From: Galaxea fascicularis
Lineage: Eukaryota > Cnidaria > Anthozoa > Scleractinia > Euphylliidae
Reading direction: 5' to 3'
Length of the DNA stretch: 64,000 nt
Assembly: GCA_948470475.1 (NCBI GenBank)
Contig: OX419339.1
Span: 7,889,185 to 7,953,184 of the forward strand
The notes under the pieces are model-generated. The model made no database searches, had not been told where the DNA came from, and saw only the letters and a program-made list of their open reading frames with translations. Of this stretch, positions 12,849 to 26,841 are shown piece by piece. The position numbers and the translations under genes were made by a program. Every line of letters begins with the position of its first letter. The first letter of the stretch is position 1.

Positions 12849-13438
12849 TTACCAGAATTTAAATTTGTCAAATTCATTGGACTTCCCATTCGGAAACGAG
12901 TTTAACCACAGAAAAACGTCCGCTCAACTTCTTTTGCGTTCATCTCAGGGGCAAACATCACGGTATAGTGAGACTACAAAGTGACTTGGTTCGTCTCTTT
13001 TTCTATGTCCGCCTTGAGGACTAAGACAGCTTGTCTGTCGGAACTCTCTATCCAGTTGCCAAGAAAGAGAAGCATGGATAATTCCAGGAAACCGTACTCC
13101 TCGAGATTATAAAATTGCTGTTGAGTCTTTTAAACCCCAGTGGCCAGTTGTTCTGGCCAAGAGCAACATTGTTCGTTCTTATGTCTCTGAATCATCTGTG
13201 TTTTCAGTCTACTTTAAGACTTTCAGTCAAAGTGGCGTTTAATCAATAAATACGCAGTCAATAAAGAGATTGTTTCCCCTGTACATTCAGGTCCAAATCA
13301 GAAAGGAGAAGTAATTGCTCCCAAATAATTCAATCGTTTAGCCATTTCAAAACAGGTTTCAGTTAACTTAGAAACAACGATCAGCACATAATTTGGAATT
13401 GATAACAAAGAGGAGAACATTTTGAATTTTTTAATCCT

Positions 13439-13636
13439 TTAACCACTAACAGAGACCATTGCTTAATCTCTCCTCATAATAACACTCAAACGTCAAGGCT
13501 GTGAGAAAAAAAGGAAGTGATCAACAAGTAATAAAGGTCTTGATTGTCTTACAAATTCCGCTCGTCATCACCATAGAAAATGTATGGATAACAAAGTGGA
13601 GAATATATGTGCTGATATAAAGGTTTGAAGGGTTAA
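13439..13636. mobile_element. TTAA-flanked MITE, piggyBac-like
   Basis: The segment is bounded by TTAA at 13439-13442 and 13633-13636. Its ends are loosely inverted (ccactaac against ccttcaaacc on the other strand). I recall a similar sequence as a very common interspersed repeat in stony corals. No coding capacity. Confidence 0.5.
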
Positions 13637-13679
13637 AACTAGGACAGTATGTGCTATACATTAGTCCTAACCACTTTAA

Positions 13680-13917
13680 AGGCCCTGGCAAACGAGGACA
13701 CATTGTTGCGGACACATTGTTGCTCATGATTGTTTCCATGCTGCGCAAACTGGGAAACATTTGTTGAGGGCACAAAATGCTTCTGAACAAAATCAGAAAC
13801 ATTTTTTTGTGTCCCAGACACAAAATTTGTGTCCGCAACAAATGTTGCGCGCGCGGGCAAACGGGGAAACATTTGTGTCGCAACAATGTCTCCGCACTCC
13901 TCGTTTGCCAGGGTCCT
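13680..13917. mobile_element. Palindromic MITE with AGG(A)CCCTGGCAAACGAGGA termini
   Basis: About 20 bp inverted termini (left aggccctggcaaacgagga, right the complement with one extra base). Inside, the arms remain partly complementary through repeated attgttgcg and gacacaaat motifs, so the whole 238 bp can fold into a long imperfect hairpin. It lies 43 bases from the TTAA-flanked element. Open frames inside it are not genes. Confidence 0.8.
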
Positions 13918-16900
13918 AAGACTTTAATGGGGATACTCCTAAAACAGTGCACACAATACTACAACAACTCTCATCAAATTATTCTCCAATATGTGTATCA
14001 TATAAGGAAGTAATTACATGTAGATTAATACTATCAAAAAGAAACAAAACCCTGTACACATTTTTAAGTTGCCATTAGATTCACGTTCACAATCAGTGAA
14101 TAATCTAAATTAACGAAATTTCTGTAATTCTGTGGATTATCTTTTCGTAATTATTACAGAAAGTACGCATCTTACACTTGTTATAAATAGAAAAGTGTTC
14201 CGTTGCTTCCAATGCTTGCCAACGCGGAATGGAAGATCGCATAACGTAGTATATATTGAATTTAAAGACCAATGTAATACTTTCTCGGTCGTCACATGGC
14301 ATTTATTTGAACATTATTTTCTGCGGTCAGTGATCTAGTATTTTCTTACTGACTCAATGTGGAAAATTCGTTTATCAAGCAACCTTTCTTGGGTCCTGCA
14401 CTAAATGTCATTAAATGTCTACACAGATGAATTTGTTCCTTAGATTTCAAAATAGCAATTGTGGTACCGCGATCGTTAATTAATTTTTGTCTGGTGGAAA
14501 GAAATTACCTCATAATGACGGGTATTGAAGAGGAACCCCAACAGACTTGCGTCCGCATGTTAATGCCAAAAATTAAAAGAATTGATGAGTGCCACAGTGT
14601 TTAATTTTAATAAAACCTGTTTCCCCTCTACCTTTCGTGCCTCAGTCTTACATAGGTCCTGGAACCGCTGTCGTGTTTCACTGTGATTATCTATTCTTTT
14701 CATTTGGTCTTTTTTAAAGGGGAGACAGATGTTGTAACTGGATTGTTCGTATTCAGTAGGCTAGGGCAGTGACCCTTAGCTCCGGATCAGGACTTTCATA
14801 ACGGGATTCTAACTTTTGACAGTCTGTTTGTTCTCAGTTCAGAGATTAACAAAATAGGTCTTCTTTTTCTGATTCTCCTTACGGCCAATACATGGGCCAT
14901 AATTGGATCTGAGACAGATCTGATCTGGTTTAGACCATCGAAAACGGTACTGACTCGTTGCAACAATTTTGGACTGTGCCAAAAAGTATCGAATGGAGAG
15001 AGGACCGTTTAAGTGTGCAATTTCCCTTGTTGACAAGTCTGGAACTTTTTTTATTTCGCAATGAACTCACTTTAGAGTGTTGTAGGTGGAGATATAATTC
15101 ACATAATTAGATCAGGCTTGGCTTAAATCAGTGGTAGCTGGTAGAGCGTTAGTATCACTGGATTGGACTAGAGAGTAGATAACATGATAGCTTGATTATC
15201 TAAAATATATGATGACCTAACAAGTACAGCAGCTGCGATCACGGGACTCATCAAACAAGTGAAGGCAACCTGGAGTCTACTATTTACCTCGAAGCACCTT
15301 TAGCGTTTTGTATGATGCAAAAGTACTGATGACATTTTGCTCCATACCAGTGTGGATGTTAAATAGAAACACCCATCTTCAATGTCCTTTTTAAACTCTT
15401 AGTATGGGAAAGCTGGTTATCTAAGTTAAACCATTATTTCTTTTGGTCTTACGTTTGCTGAGAAAGCACTTTTTAAATTCAAACTGGGTTTGACTACAGA
15501 AACTCGGTAGGCATGAGTTCTTTACCAAATAGGCAGTTAAAAAATACTCTCAGTAAAGGCCAAATCCACTTCAACTTTGAGCAAAAGTAGTGAATGGCTA
15601 AACGAAGCTAGGCGCAATTAAGTTTGCTGCTGTGCATTTTGCTAGACCTAGCCTTTTATACACCAGCATGTACTTAACTACTGTGTGAGAGAAGGGGCTG
15701 GAGGGGGGAGAACTGAGACGGGTTCTTCATCAACCTAATTAAACTGGCACGGTCAACCTGTTTGATTGGCATATGCCAGATCGTTAGGATTAGAATAAAA
15801 CCATAATAAGACTTTTCAATAGCTTTCTATTCTTTACCAGAATATTGCAAACATAAAGATTTATCTGTTTAACAAACATACTAACATTGAAATGATTGTT
15901 GTGTGAAAGGTTTACCATAGCTTCACGAGGAGAATCTGGAAGAAAAATTCTGCTATGATAGTCTAAGTTTGAACAAACTTGGCAATTTGACTAACTAACG
16001 CAAAGCATTCTGGCCTTTTCATCAAACCGTTGCTTTTAATCATTGCATTGGAACATGACTGTGAAATATTGTGCATGAAATTAAATCACTGGATATCAAA
16101 TAATGTAATTTACACTAATAAAGACCTCAAGGCAGCTTAAATAATTGGCTAGGCAGGTGCCAACAAACTCCTGTTTTGGAGAGTTCGGCAATGATAGGCA
16201 TTGTAAACTGAAATATCACACAGACTGTCCCTATTCTCCTGCACTTTAGTCCTTGTTCAGTGAACCTCAGTCCTCCTTAAAAACAGTGTTAACTTCAAAT
16301 TTGTAGACGGATTACCTCATGCGCTTTATTGCATGGTTTCCAGAATTTTTTTGCCTTTGACGTTGTTTTAGCAGCGCGAATCTAAATTGCATAAACATTC
16401 AGTTGAAAATTCAACTATAGTTTTTGGCATGACACGAATAAGAACCAGTCTCCAGGTGCACGTACATCCACGTGACAACCAAACCAAAACGTTTTATGTT
16501 ACTTCGTTGTCTGCCCACGAAATGGTAAGATGAGGAATTTACGTACTTACCATAATCGCCTTAAACATGGTGTGCGTTGGTTTTGCGTGGAACATAAGAG
16601 GTCCACAACGACGACAGGTGGGTGTTCAAGTAGGGGTAAGCACAACGGATTCTCCTGGCTAGCAGGGAGAAAGCTAAATATCTTCGCGTTGTCCATTGCT
16701 GGAATGTCCAAGTTACGCTAGGACGGTCATACAATTGAAAGTACTGTAAAACACCGATTTCTGAATAAAATGAACGATATTGTTAAAACCAGCAGGACTA
16801 CTTGACCAAAGTGCAACCCGTTACACGCAGAGTATCTCAAGCTAGTGTCTCTCAATTTCCGTGTTCTTGTAGTAGTCAGCCCGCCGATTGCACAACCACA

Positions 16901-19900
16901 TACACGATGAAGCATATGAGTTGTATACGTCATAATTTGGCCTGGGATAGGACCTTCAAGCAACCAACACCTTTTCCGCGTGGGCGAAGTTTACCTCAAT
17001 TTTCCGCCGACAATAATTTCGGTGAACACGATGTTTATAGTTGAATATTACACCCTTTTAGCCTTCTGGATCACGAATAGTCGCCATTATATCGGACCGT
17101 GGACTGCAGGGGCGCAAATGATTTAAAGTAGAGATTTTTCTGGGAAAAATGCTCTCTACAAGAATCGGGCAGTCTTTTGTTTTCTGACAGCGACCTCCAC
17201 TGTTCTCTCTTGCGCATAAGCTAGGGTGTTTATGTATTGAAATAAACTTGCATTCTGAAGCAGGTATTTATGCCACGCGTGTTCCACTTTGTGTGAAAGT
17301 ACCTTCCAGCGGTACCACGTCAGTTCGCTGGGGCAAAATAAAGCAGAGTCAATAAAAATAATAATAAAAAAAAAATAAATAATGAAAAAACAAGGAAGAA
17401 CCTGACAACGATGTAGTTAGTTCTGACTATGCAATTAAGTTGCAAAAAGGGCTTCTCTCTTGAACTTGCCAATGCGGCCAAAGGGACAACAGAAGCATTG
17501 TTTCTTATCGTTGTGGCTAAGTTTTACTTCAGAGCTAAAACAACACCGCGAAAGAAAAACTAAACGGCAACGAAATTATTTGTTATGCGTGAGAACACAT
17601 AGCCACTTCAATTTATACCCATCATTTTTTAGGCTAATAGTATGCGGGTGAAAACAAATCATAACCGCGCACGATCGTAACCGAATTAAATTTATAGTCC
17701 TTGCTTGAATCAAATGCATACTGACAAGAAAACACTTGCTTGCACTTTCACATATAGAGTGTATTTATAAGTATTCCATTCGAAATTCTATTACCCCAGC
17801 TAGCAGTAATGCTACTCTCCCGTGACGTTTTAACTAAGCACCGTACTGCTATAATTATAGCTATCTCCAAGGTCTAGTGAGTATCTTTCCAGTCGCTGAG
17901 TGTTTATAGAAGTGGCCTGTGATAGAACGTCTCCTCTGCCACCGTATGACCAGGACGCCAAAATGCAATGTGACATTGTTGGAAACTGTGGGAGCCTATA
18001 GCTATGGAGAGCTTTGGAAAAAAGTACCTCGAGGGTCTGTACGTAGATCTGTGTAGTTTGCATGGGAAGACCTTGGGAAGTTTCTTTCATACAGTAGGCA
18101 TTGGTCCACCTCTGATAAATTTGCGTCTGCATATGCCTCTCAATTCTACGATGAAGATTATAATGATCCAGACAAATATATTAAACACCACCGGGCTTAG
18201 CTGACTACTCCGTTATGCTACGCATATAAGCCACACAATCTCACCTTCATTTGACACACTTGGCTAAAACCTTTAATAAGTAGCTGTCATTTAGATGTTT
18301 GTTGCTCATCGTTGTGGAAAGTTACTTTAACTTAATTGATATATGATAAATCTAGTATGTCAGGTAAATGGAAAATAATTCCATAGAGTATGCCTAGAAT
18401 GAAAATATTCTGCTTTCACAATAATACAAGCAGACTAAGCTATCATTAAATGAAACTGACTGTAGTTTATATAATGTGTACTAGAATCTGTAGAATCTGC
18501 AGAATTATATTTCTGGCCGCAATTGTTTCATACATTTATGATATCATTAATAAGGAACTTTTTATTCTAACATACCTCTTTTCGATATTTTGCTGCCATA
18601 AACTTAAAACTAAGCTGGAACAGGTCAATAGTAAACAAAGCGATCAGGTTTCGTGATTTTCAACTGAAATGTTTATGGTATAAACATTTCAGGTTTGTTT
18701 ACAGGTTACAAAGCTAAAATGTAAAGGGGGCAAGTGCTCATAGAGAGATGGCACTTGCATTGGCAAGGATATCTGAAGCTATAGCAAACTAATGTGTTCG
18801 GCACCCTTCTACTCCCACCCCCCCCCCTCCCCCCCTCCGAATAAAAAAAAGAGAATGTGTGCGTCTGTATACGCTCTACTATTAGTAGCACGTGCAATAC
18901 AAACAAAGTGTTGTTACATCTTCCATGTTTATCCGCACACATTTATCGCATCAAGAAGGGGCTCATGATCATGCAACAAAACCTTTGAATACATTCGATC
19001 TCAAGGCGATCTAAAATCGATCACTTGGAGAAACTGGTTTAGACTGAGATTTGTTCATGAACTAACCGATGTCTAGTTGATAGCTAATGTTGTTTCCAGA
19101 GAAAATTTGCCTTACTTCTTGCTCATAACATCACTATAATAAGCGCCGCAGACTGTTTATTCATTAAAGATAATCATAAATACGAGAATGAGCCACACTT
19201 GTAACACTGAAAACACTGAGATAACACTGAAATGCGCCAAGAGCACCTACTCTAAACATTGAATTTCTTTCGCGAGAGCAAAATACTGGTCCACATAAAC
19301 AACAAGGGCATAATATTGTACAAGTGTATAAAAGGAAACCACTCAATGTTATTAATGTATCCATTCAGTTGTGAAAGTTGTGACCAAACTTACAGTAGCA
19401 TTTTGCCTTGGTTTTAAGCGACAAATCAAGGTTCACTGTATTCGAGTTTTAGAAAAATATCTTATTAGTTACCTGGCTGAACACTTACAATATGTATATA
19501 TATTTAAAATTTTCTCACCATTATCCCAGTCGGATAAGCAACTTTTCGCAACAGGGAACAGGTTGAAAGTTTGCTGGCCCAAGATTATTCAGTGATGCTG
19601 CACGGTAACTTAATTAAACACCATATAAACATGAAAGGTACGGGGCAAGCGACTACTGAATCCGATTTGAAAGGCGTTTGTTGTACACCCCTAAATTTCA
19701 GTCACAATACGCCAACCCCGTCCATGGCGTTAGAAAATATAATCAATAAACATACCCCATACACTGCTAAACATATAACACCACGACAAAGTCTATTTTC
19801 ATAATTATGCAAGCTGACTTTGAAAAGGGGCTGGCCGGATAGTTAGTTGCCATCCCCAGTTCAGCGATTCTTTAGTCCTTTTTGAACAGCAAGTATATTA

Positions 19901-22090
19901 TCAGATGAAATGTGCTATTTTCAGTTTAAATTCAACTGAGACTAGATGCTGAGTACCTACTCAGCGAGCAAGTACGTCTAAAATTACTCGAGGAGTCACC
20001 CGACGGATAGTCAATTGTTGAATGAATTCAGGCCTAGGGTGGGTGTTTGAACGACCGGCTATTCGGCGGAAATACATTGAATCAGACGACGTTTATACTG
20101 TTATTTTTCTTTAATTTTGCGGTGCCTACGTGTGTGGTAGGCAACAAGAATGAAGCGGCATTAAAAGTCAATAAAATATTCCCTTAATAGTCAAAGAGTC
20201 AATCAGTTTGGTCATCAGAGTGATGCCCGATGAAAGCGAAGGATCGAAATCGCACATAGTATAGTTATAGCCAGTTGACATTTCTTATGGTTAGCAATAT
20301 TGCTGTCCTCACTTAAACTGTGCGAGGAAGGTTTTAAGTCGAGGAATGAAAGATGGATATTGTAAAAAATGAACCCGTTAAAGAATTTCTTGCCAGTATT
20401 TCCGCACTGTAACAGTTACATTTGGCAGCGATGGCGGCCAGTACAGTGGGCTGATATCAGGTGATATCGTCTGACAAAATAGAGCAAGACCAGGGGTACA
20501 AACGTAATTGTGGATCCATCAACGGCAATTAAAAAAGAAAGGCTATCGAAAAGCCTCTTTGTTGAGCTAGATCAATGAAATAACTTGCCTGCCCTATTAG
20601 CGACTTTAGGTAACAAATAGTCTATTGAAAGTGCGGCACGGCGTTGGCCGGGTTCAGTTCTTCGGCTTCATGGGTATGTTTTGGAGACTAATTTAGCTGT
20701 TTCCAAACAATTTCTGGACACAGTTTGTATGACTATGAATATAAGGTAATCACAAACATCGAGACAGTGAGGCCACTGCTTCAGTGAAATCGTAAATTTC
20801 AAAATAAGCACGCAACTTGAAAGCGATTTTGTAAAGCTAACCTTTATTCCATAAGGAAACAATCTGATCCATACAGAAAGAACGATTCCAAACGAATCTC
20901 CTTAGGGATCTATTAACCAAGATCTCTGCAACAACGGGCAACTTCTTCCAGGGACGATATGTCCGCAGACTTTGTACCCCGCCGCACTCAGCATACTACC
21001 AGACTACCATTGCTTTGTCAAACAATGCAGCATTATCAACCGCAAGTATTCAAATCATCCGCAAGTTTTTTTTTAAAAATAGTATCAACCGCAAGTATTT
21101 CAAATCAACGACTGGGCAAAGTTGTATTTCCTTAAAATTTGAGTAGATAAACAACGTGCTTTGGTGGACAATGTTAAGTACAAAAACTATTTTTGGAACA
21201 AGTCAGAATCGTAGAAGAAAGGCCAAGTACATGTTCATTATAGTTCTGTGTCACTGTTGAACTCTCTTCTGATTATTCTTTAATTCAATTCATTTCTGGG
21301 CACTGTAAATCAATTCAAAGTACTTATGTGAATTGTTAAATTGAAGTGCCACATTTTTGGTAAGACTAATTAAATGCCATTCCTGGTGCATGTGTTATCT
21401 TAAGCCGAAGAATTGTAAGCATCCAGAAATGCGATCGAATATATCTTTCTGCAAGATTTATTAGATATTAGTTTACGGTAACTTATCGAACTTAATTTGA
21501 TGAGATTTTCCCATGTAAACGGCTTACCAAAAATACTTAATTATATCATCCATTCATTCTGTCGAGACCGGTCTCTTTAAAATTCAACATCAAAAGAGTT
21601 ACTTTTGAAATCGGCCTAGAGGTTTGTTCCAATGAAATTGTTTGTTAATGATTTCTGTTCAACTGCTTTCTTCTTCTCACGGCTTCTCCTTCTTCAGTAA
21701 AACCCATTGCATTGGACATCCGCCATTGTATAATGAAATAGCGTGTGGCTAATCCTGTTTTCTCCTTGAGATAGGATTATTTCACCCCTCTCCGCGCCCC
21801 CCCCCCCCCCCTTCATCTCTCCCGTTTATTTACTGGTCTATTACCTACTGTAGTTATTTGTCATATTGCCTCATTACACTAGCTCTTGGTTTCAGCCATG
21901 TCATATTAGAGATATTAGTTACAAAGCTGTCTGGTTGTTTGAAGCACAGGTTAAGTCTAAAGTTTGACAGCACACCTGACAGCACACTTAACAGCACACT
22001 TGAGGAATGAGATGAAAACCGTGGTTGGAGGTTAACTGTGGCTCAGCGTTAATCGTTGTTCGAATAACCGGCAGTGACCGGGCAGTAACA
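13918..22090. other. Long gene-poor stretch
   Basis: No intact gene recognised. It contains a poly-C tract (about 18815-18838), a near-repeat of tatcaaccgcaagtatt at 21035-21106, another poly-C tract near 21797-21812 and three copies of gacagcacac at 21965-22005. A minus-strand frame ending at 17830 reads like coding sequence but has no recognisable domain (see findings). Confidence 0.4.
21961..22005. repeat. Three-copy short tandem repeat (ACAGCACACnT)
   Basis: Three direct copies of gacagcacacct, gacagcacactt and aacagcacactt stand side by side. Confidence 0.8.
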
Positions 22091-22098
22091 ATGTCCAA

Positions 22099-22530
22099 GT
22101 TTGGTCATGGCGCTCTCGATTCGTCGTGCGCACTCAACCGATATAAGTACTTTTGCGTGTCCCACAGAGAAACAGCGGTTTTTCCAGCTTTTCGGTAGTA
22201 AACCCAGTAAATTGCGCTTTGTTATCAGTGTGGTGGATGACATCTTGCGGAATATCGCCCGATTTTCAACTCTATCTACGGCCTCGTCAGCCGGCTTAGT
22301 ATCAAGCAATATTCCTTACGATTTCGCAGGATCTTATTATCTCCGCTACGAGAGGGAAGAAAGACTCGGGAATGTATCTGGATATTCCACGAGCAAGTTC
22401 TCAGAATGAAATAAAAAAGGCCAAATGCCAAAATGACCGACTTAGTGCTCAGCTTTCATTGATTCATCCCGATTTTGGAGTTAACCAGTGTTGCACTGGC
22501 CAAACTGCACCAGGTAATACCTCGCCGTAC
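22099..22530 (+). pseudogene. Decayed DnaJ / mitochondrial DNAJA3-like fragment
   Basis: After an arginine- and serine-rich, presequence-like stretch (MALSIRRAHSTDISTF...), a second frame from about 22370 reads [17 protein letters not shown], then DRLSAQLSLIHPDF. This matches the J-domain order of a mitochondrial DnaJ ([29 protein letters not shown] in the family). The HPD triad survives but the spacing is wrong, the two parts are in different frames, and nothing after HPD resembles the rest of the protein. It therefore looks like a pseudogene fragment. With no intron between presequence and J-domain parts, a processed copy is possible; I see no poly-A tail. Assignment to DNAJA3/Tid1 rests on the SQNEIKKA segment and is moderate at best. 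Confidence 0.4.
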
Positions 22531-22572
22531 TTCAGGAACTTGGTTAAAACAAAAGGAATTCAAGGTCGATGA

Positions 22573-25500
22573 CTTGTATTGGTTCTCGCTACAACGATTA
22601 TTAATTGGGGGTGTACGGAGAGGTAGTCGCTAATGATGTTTGAGTGTACCTCATGAATTGTCGCCCTCCATGTTCTCGCAAAAAAGTGTAAGCGACTGTA
22701 CTAGGAAAACAGCTATAGTTCCGGTAGACTAGAGTCAAACCATTGTGTTTTTTCTTTTGTTTCCTTTTCTTTCTTTTGCGTATTTTCGTTTTGTTTCCTG
22801 GTTTCTTTTCGTGAGCCCAGTGCGAGCTTACCGACTCTAACGTGGTACTTGCGATGCCACGCTCTTAACTTGTGAAGAATTGCAGCTATAAAAGAAAAAC
22901 AAATCCTTAGGTTTCATAGGCCTGGTATTCAGCTTTCTACATTGGACACCCTTTCCGGCCACCAAAATGCAGCATATGCAGTTGTGGAGGCAGTCACTAT
23001 TTTTGACAATATTTTATGAACCCCCAGAAAATTTCTTTGTTGGAACTCAAAAGCGGAGTTTCCTGCGAGGTTAACAGTTCACGCGATTATACTTAATCCA
23101 CGGTGACGTCAGGAACTTAACATTTAAAGTTCCTTGAGCTGGATGCTCGCTCCGGCCACCAACGGTAGCCATTATGCAGGCAATTGATGCTCACGATTTT
23201 TTGAGAGCGGATTGTGATGTAAAATGAAACGCGAGTTTTCTTTGGTGTAAGCTCTCTCTTTGTTGTGTACCACGGCCGACCGTCCAAGAAAATCGCCTCT
23301 CTCTCATGACCCGAATTGTTACAGCCGCTCACAAGTGCACAGAGTTAACTTCTGATTTGACAAAAAGTTAAACATCAAAGACGAAAAGATGACCTCATTG
23401 CATTACTATTTTTATCAGAAAGACGAACTCATCATGATTAATATTCTTTCATGATGATGCACGAAATTAAAGAGTTCTTTACGTTGAACCTTATCGTATG
23501 GATATCAACCTGTCAGGAGAGGGGAATGGCTAGTACAAGCTAGGTTATGTTTTTCATCTCTAACGGCTTCTATCGACCGATTGCAGAACCCGTTGCAGAA
23601 GGGCAATGGGCGGTTGTCGAACGAACACCCAGTGATATGAAAAAAAAAGGACTATTGTCAGATTTCTCCGGCCTTCAGATTACTTCAGATTGAGTGTGCA
23701 TTCTATTTAAACTGTTACAACAACGTTTTGCTTTTCGAAAAATTATATATAACAACAACTTTTTATCCAACAACGAGTACTCCATTACCACCAGAGTTCA
23801 GACTCATTTTGATGCATTCGAATAAATCAAAACTCTGGCTTAAAAAAATGCGTTTCTAGAATTAATGCATAGCATTGCACACGCGCTACAGATAATTACG
23901 GTTACTGCCTAATCGAAACTTTTTCGAAGCGAGACCGTTTCTAATTATCTGGGTTTTTGCGGTTTTTGGCAGCAAGCACGCAAGTTTGGCGTTCGGTCGA
24001 GCAGAGGTTACTTATCCACTAATCACGTTTTTGTTTATTCCCTCGATCCCAATTTTTTTTTAATCGCCCTATATCTAACCCATAGGAGGAAGTATTTTGT
24101 ATTAGAGATAACCTTTTCAGATAAAATGGAAAAAGGTTACGTGGTCACGCGTACGCGTTATGTATGGAACACTATAGTTAATTACTCACAAGAACGCAGC
24201 ACATGTTTGACTTACTAAAAAGAATGCTCAACAGAAAGTTAACGTAAACCACCCTCCATTCCACTGAAAATTCCAACTACTATAACTAGTGAATATTCCA
24301 TTCTTGTTCTAGGCGGTTTTCATTTTCTCAAACTGGAAATCGGGAAATGCAAGATTTACCAGTCAGGAATGCATTTTCCGTTCTTTGGCACTTCTCCAAC
24401 TTTGAATGGACTTTACTGACTAGGGACAAATTCGGCCCCACTTGCCTTATATCAACAAATAGTTTCAGATATTAATTCTAACCTTTTTTTGTCAAAGTGG
24501 TCCCCACCCCAACCACACCCCGCTAACAATCCCGTGTCAGATCTTTTCGACTCCGTAACTGTTTTAGCAAATATATACACCACTTGAAAAGTGGATTGAA
24601 CGTGTCCTTCTGCCTGAAGCTGTCACAATTTTAACGTGAAACGACCATCTTTAGACAGCGACTTAAAAGCGGACCATGACCCTTTTTTTGATTTTGACAT
24701 CGAGAGATTAACGTGATTAGTAACAATTTAGTGACAAGAAGAACACCAATAGGAAGATATTGCCAAGAATTTGGTGTAAAGAGAGCATAATGTGGTTTGA
24801 TTGAATGTGGTCCAAAACTCATGCTCATTATCTTCTCTTTAGGTGGTCCGTTTTCTTGATGACTCCAATCCAACGACTTTTAATGACTTATGAATAAATG
24901 AAGAAACGTCAATAGTGATCCCGCAGGGGAAGATGAGGCAAGAAGAGAGAGCAGAATTTGCGGATGGTGTTTTGGATACAATCCCAAATTTGAAACCCAC
25001 AATAACAGTTTGCCTTTAGTAGCTGTTTATTAAATACCTATTCGTTTGATGCGATTATGATCATCGTTTGATGTGATCACAAGCTCGTTTGGTACCATTT
25101 GTGAAAGTCAGTCGTATTTGATCAAACCAGTCGTTGGTTGGTTTTTAACGAATCAAATTGAAAACTAGAAACTCTGCCTGGTTGATGTTGTATTCTTTAA
25201 TTTATGTATGCAATGTCAAATTTTATTTTTAATATTACAGACTGAATTTTTACTGATAAGAAGAGGGCGGGATCAATGACTCATTTTGATGATCAAGGCA
25301 AGTTTGATGCATTTAATCTGACAAGGGTTCTCGAGATGACTTCTTCCCCCTTATGTTCATCTTCTTGCCAGTTATTCGTGTATGAATCTCAAAGTTTTCA
25401 ATATCTTACTTTTATGATTCTGAGGTCAAAAGGGTTCTCAAAAATCACACACTTTATTATAACGATGCCTTATTGTTTCGACGGTTCAAGAAGCGTCATA

Positions 25501-26689
25501 CCAGTTACAAGAGCTGGCCACGTGCTAATATCAGAGCCAACTATGAACACAATTTAAGTCTTCGTTTTTTGTGGAGAAAATTTTGAGTATTCTGATAATT
25601 TTTATCCCTCAGAATGAATATCTAAGAAAGCGTGGGAGATCACAGCAGTTGTACGACCACATACTTACCTTTGCGTTGTTCCGTCCTGTTGAATTAAGAA
25701 TTTATAATCAAAAACTTCTTACGCAAATGAACTGCACGCGAGAGGTTAAGTAATACGGCAGACGATAATCATCCATATCAACACGTCAACAAGCCCATAG
25801 GAATGGATACCAAGAGTTGGACCGCCGGAAATCCAAACCATTGTAATTCTGAAACCTTCGTGTGAGATGATGAGATTTTCTTAGACTTTCATCAGCATTG
25901 CCACTGTCACGTGGCTTGGATCAGATAAAAAGTAGGCATCCTCTATCCCGCTATTTAAGTTCAGAAAAAGATAAACGCACATGCACAGTACACAAGTAAA
26001 AAGACTTTCAGAGCGTTTTATGGCGACAAGGTGGAGTCTTAGAGCTTTTTATGGTGATAAAGTAGAGGGTATTACACATTTTTCACAACCATCCGGTCAA
26101 AACCGACTCCCTTATTCACGTACGCTAATCAAAACGATTTTATCGAAAAAAACAAAACAAAACAAAACAACAACAACAACAACAACAACAAAAACAGCCA
26201 AATATTTGTTTAACTATGCAAGAATACGGAATAAGAAATAGAAGTCCCTCGTCCTTCAGTAAATAACCCGCACACTATCTTAACTTGTTCATGCTATAAA
26301 ACACTTAACAAAGCAATAACTTTGGCACGCCTTCCCCCCCTAATCTGGTTAAATCAAGTGATCAGTAAAAAAGATCAAATGTCGTAATTGTAATCTCCCT
26401 CAAGAAACCCCGCCATCTCCTAGCGGGTTGTATGAACAGACGTCAAATCGATCTTCCACCCATCAACGAAAGCACTGGCCACGGAACTCTATCAAGTGAG
26501 ATCGGCTCGTTAAATGTGGTTTATTATCAAAGCTAACAATCACTTAAGTATTATTGACAGACAGGCTTATCCAGATAAACTATTGCAGGTATTAGGTAAA
26601 CATTGCAGTTTTTCCGAACTAAAAAATAGGCCCCGGGGAGGTAACAAGAGCCGTCGGACGCGCAAAAACCGAAAAAACAGAAACAGAAA
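22573..26689. other. Gene-poor region
   Basis: No recognisable gene. A plus-strand frame at 25276-25557 and others are unsupported. An (AAC)n run lies near its right end. Confidence 0.4.
26150..26198. repeat. (AAAAC)n/(AAC)n microsatellite
   Basis: aaaac units followed by aac units. Confidence 0.85.
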
Positions 26690-26841
26690 CCTCAATTCTA
26701 ACTTCCGATTCGCGGCAAGTCCCGGTTACTATAAAACATAAAGGACCTGTTAAGTAAACACTCTATGTTCTTGTGGGGCATCAAAAAACGGAGGAAGACT
26801 TCATTTTCTTAACTAGCGCGACCATGGCAACGAGACTTTTG
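26690..26841 (+). promoter_or_regulatory. Upstream copy of the small-gene promoter plus first exon (MATRLL)
   Basis: TATAAAA at 26730-26736 precedes ATG at 26824. The 18-base open segment 26824-26841 encodes MATRLL and stops at a strong donor gtaagtc. The arrangement and local sequence (ttccgat..., TATAAAAc, gacttcatt, then ATGGCA and a phase-0 donor) match 29601-29749, so this is a duplicated promoter and first exon. I could not find matching exons 2-4 between the copies; it may be an alternative promoter for the same gene or a remnant of a lost tandem copy. Confidence 0.5.

Noticed and set aside
20215..20265. A hammerhead-ribozyme-like string (cgatgaaagc...gatcgaaat)
   Set aside because: The core is not CTGANGA and the putative stem II bases do not pair.
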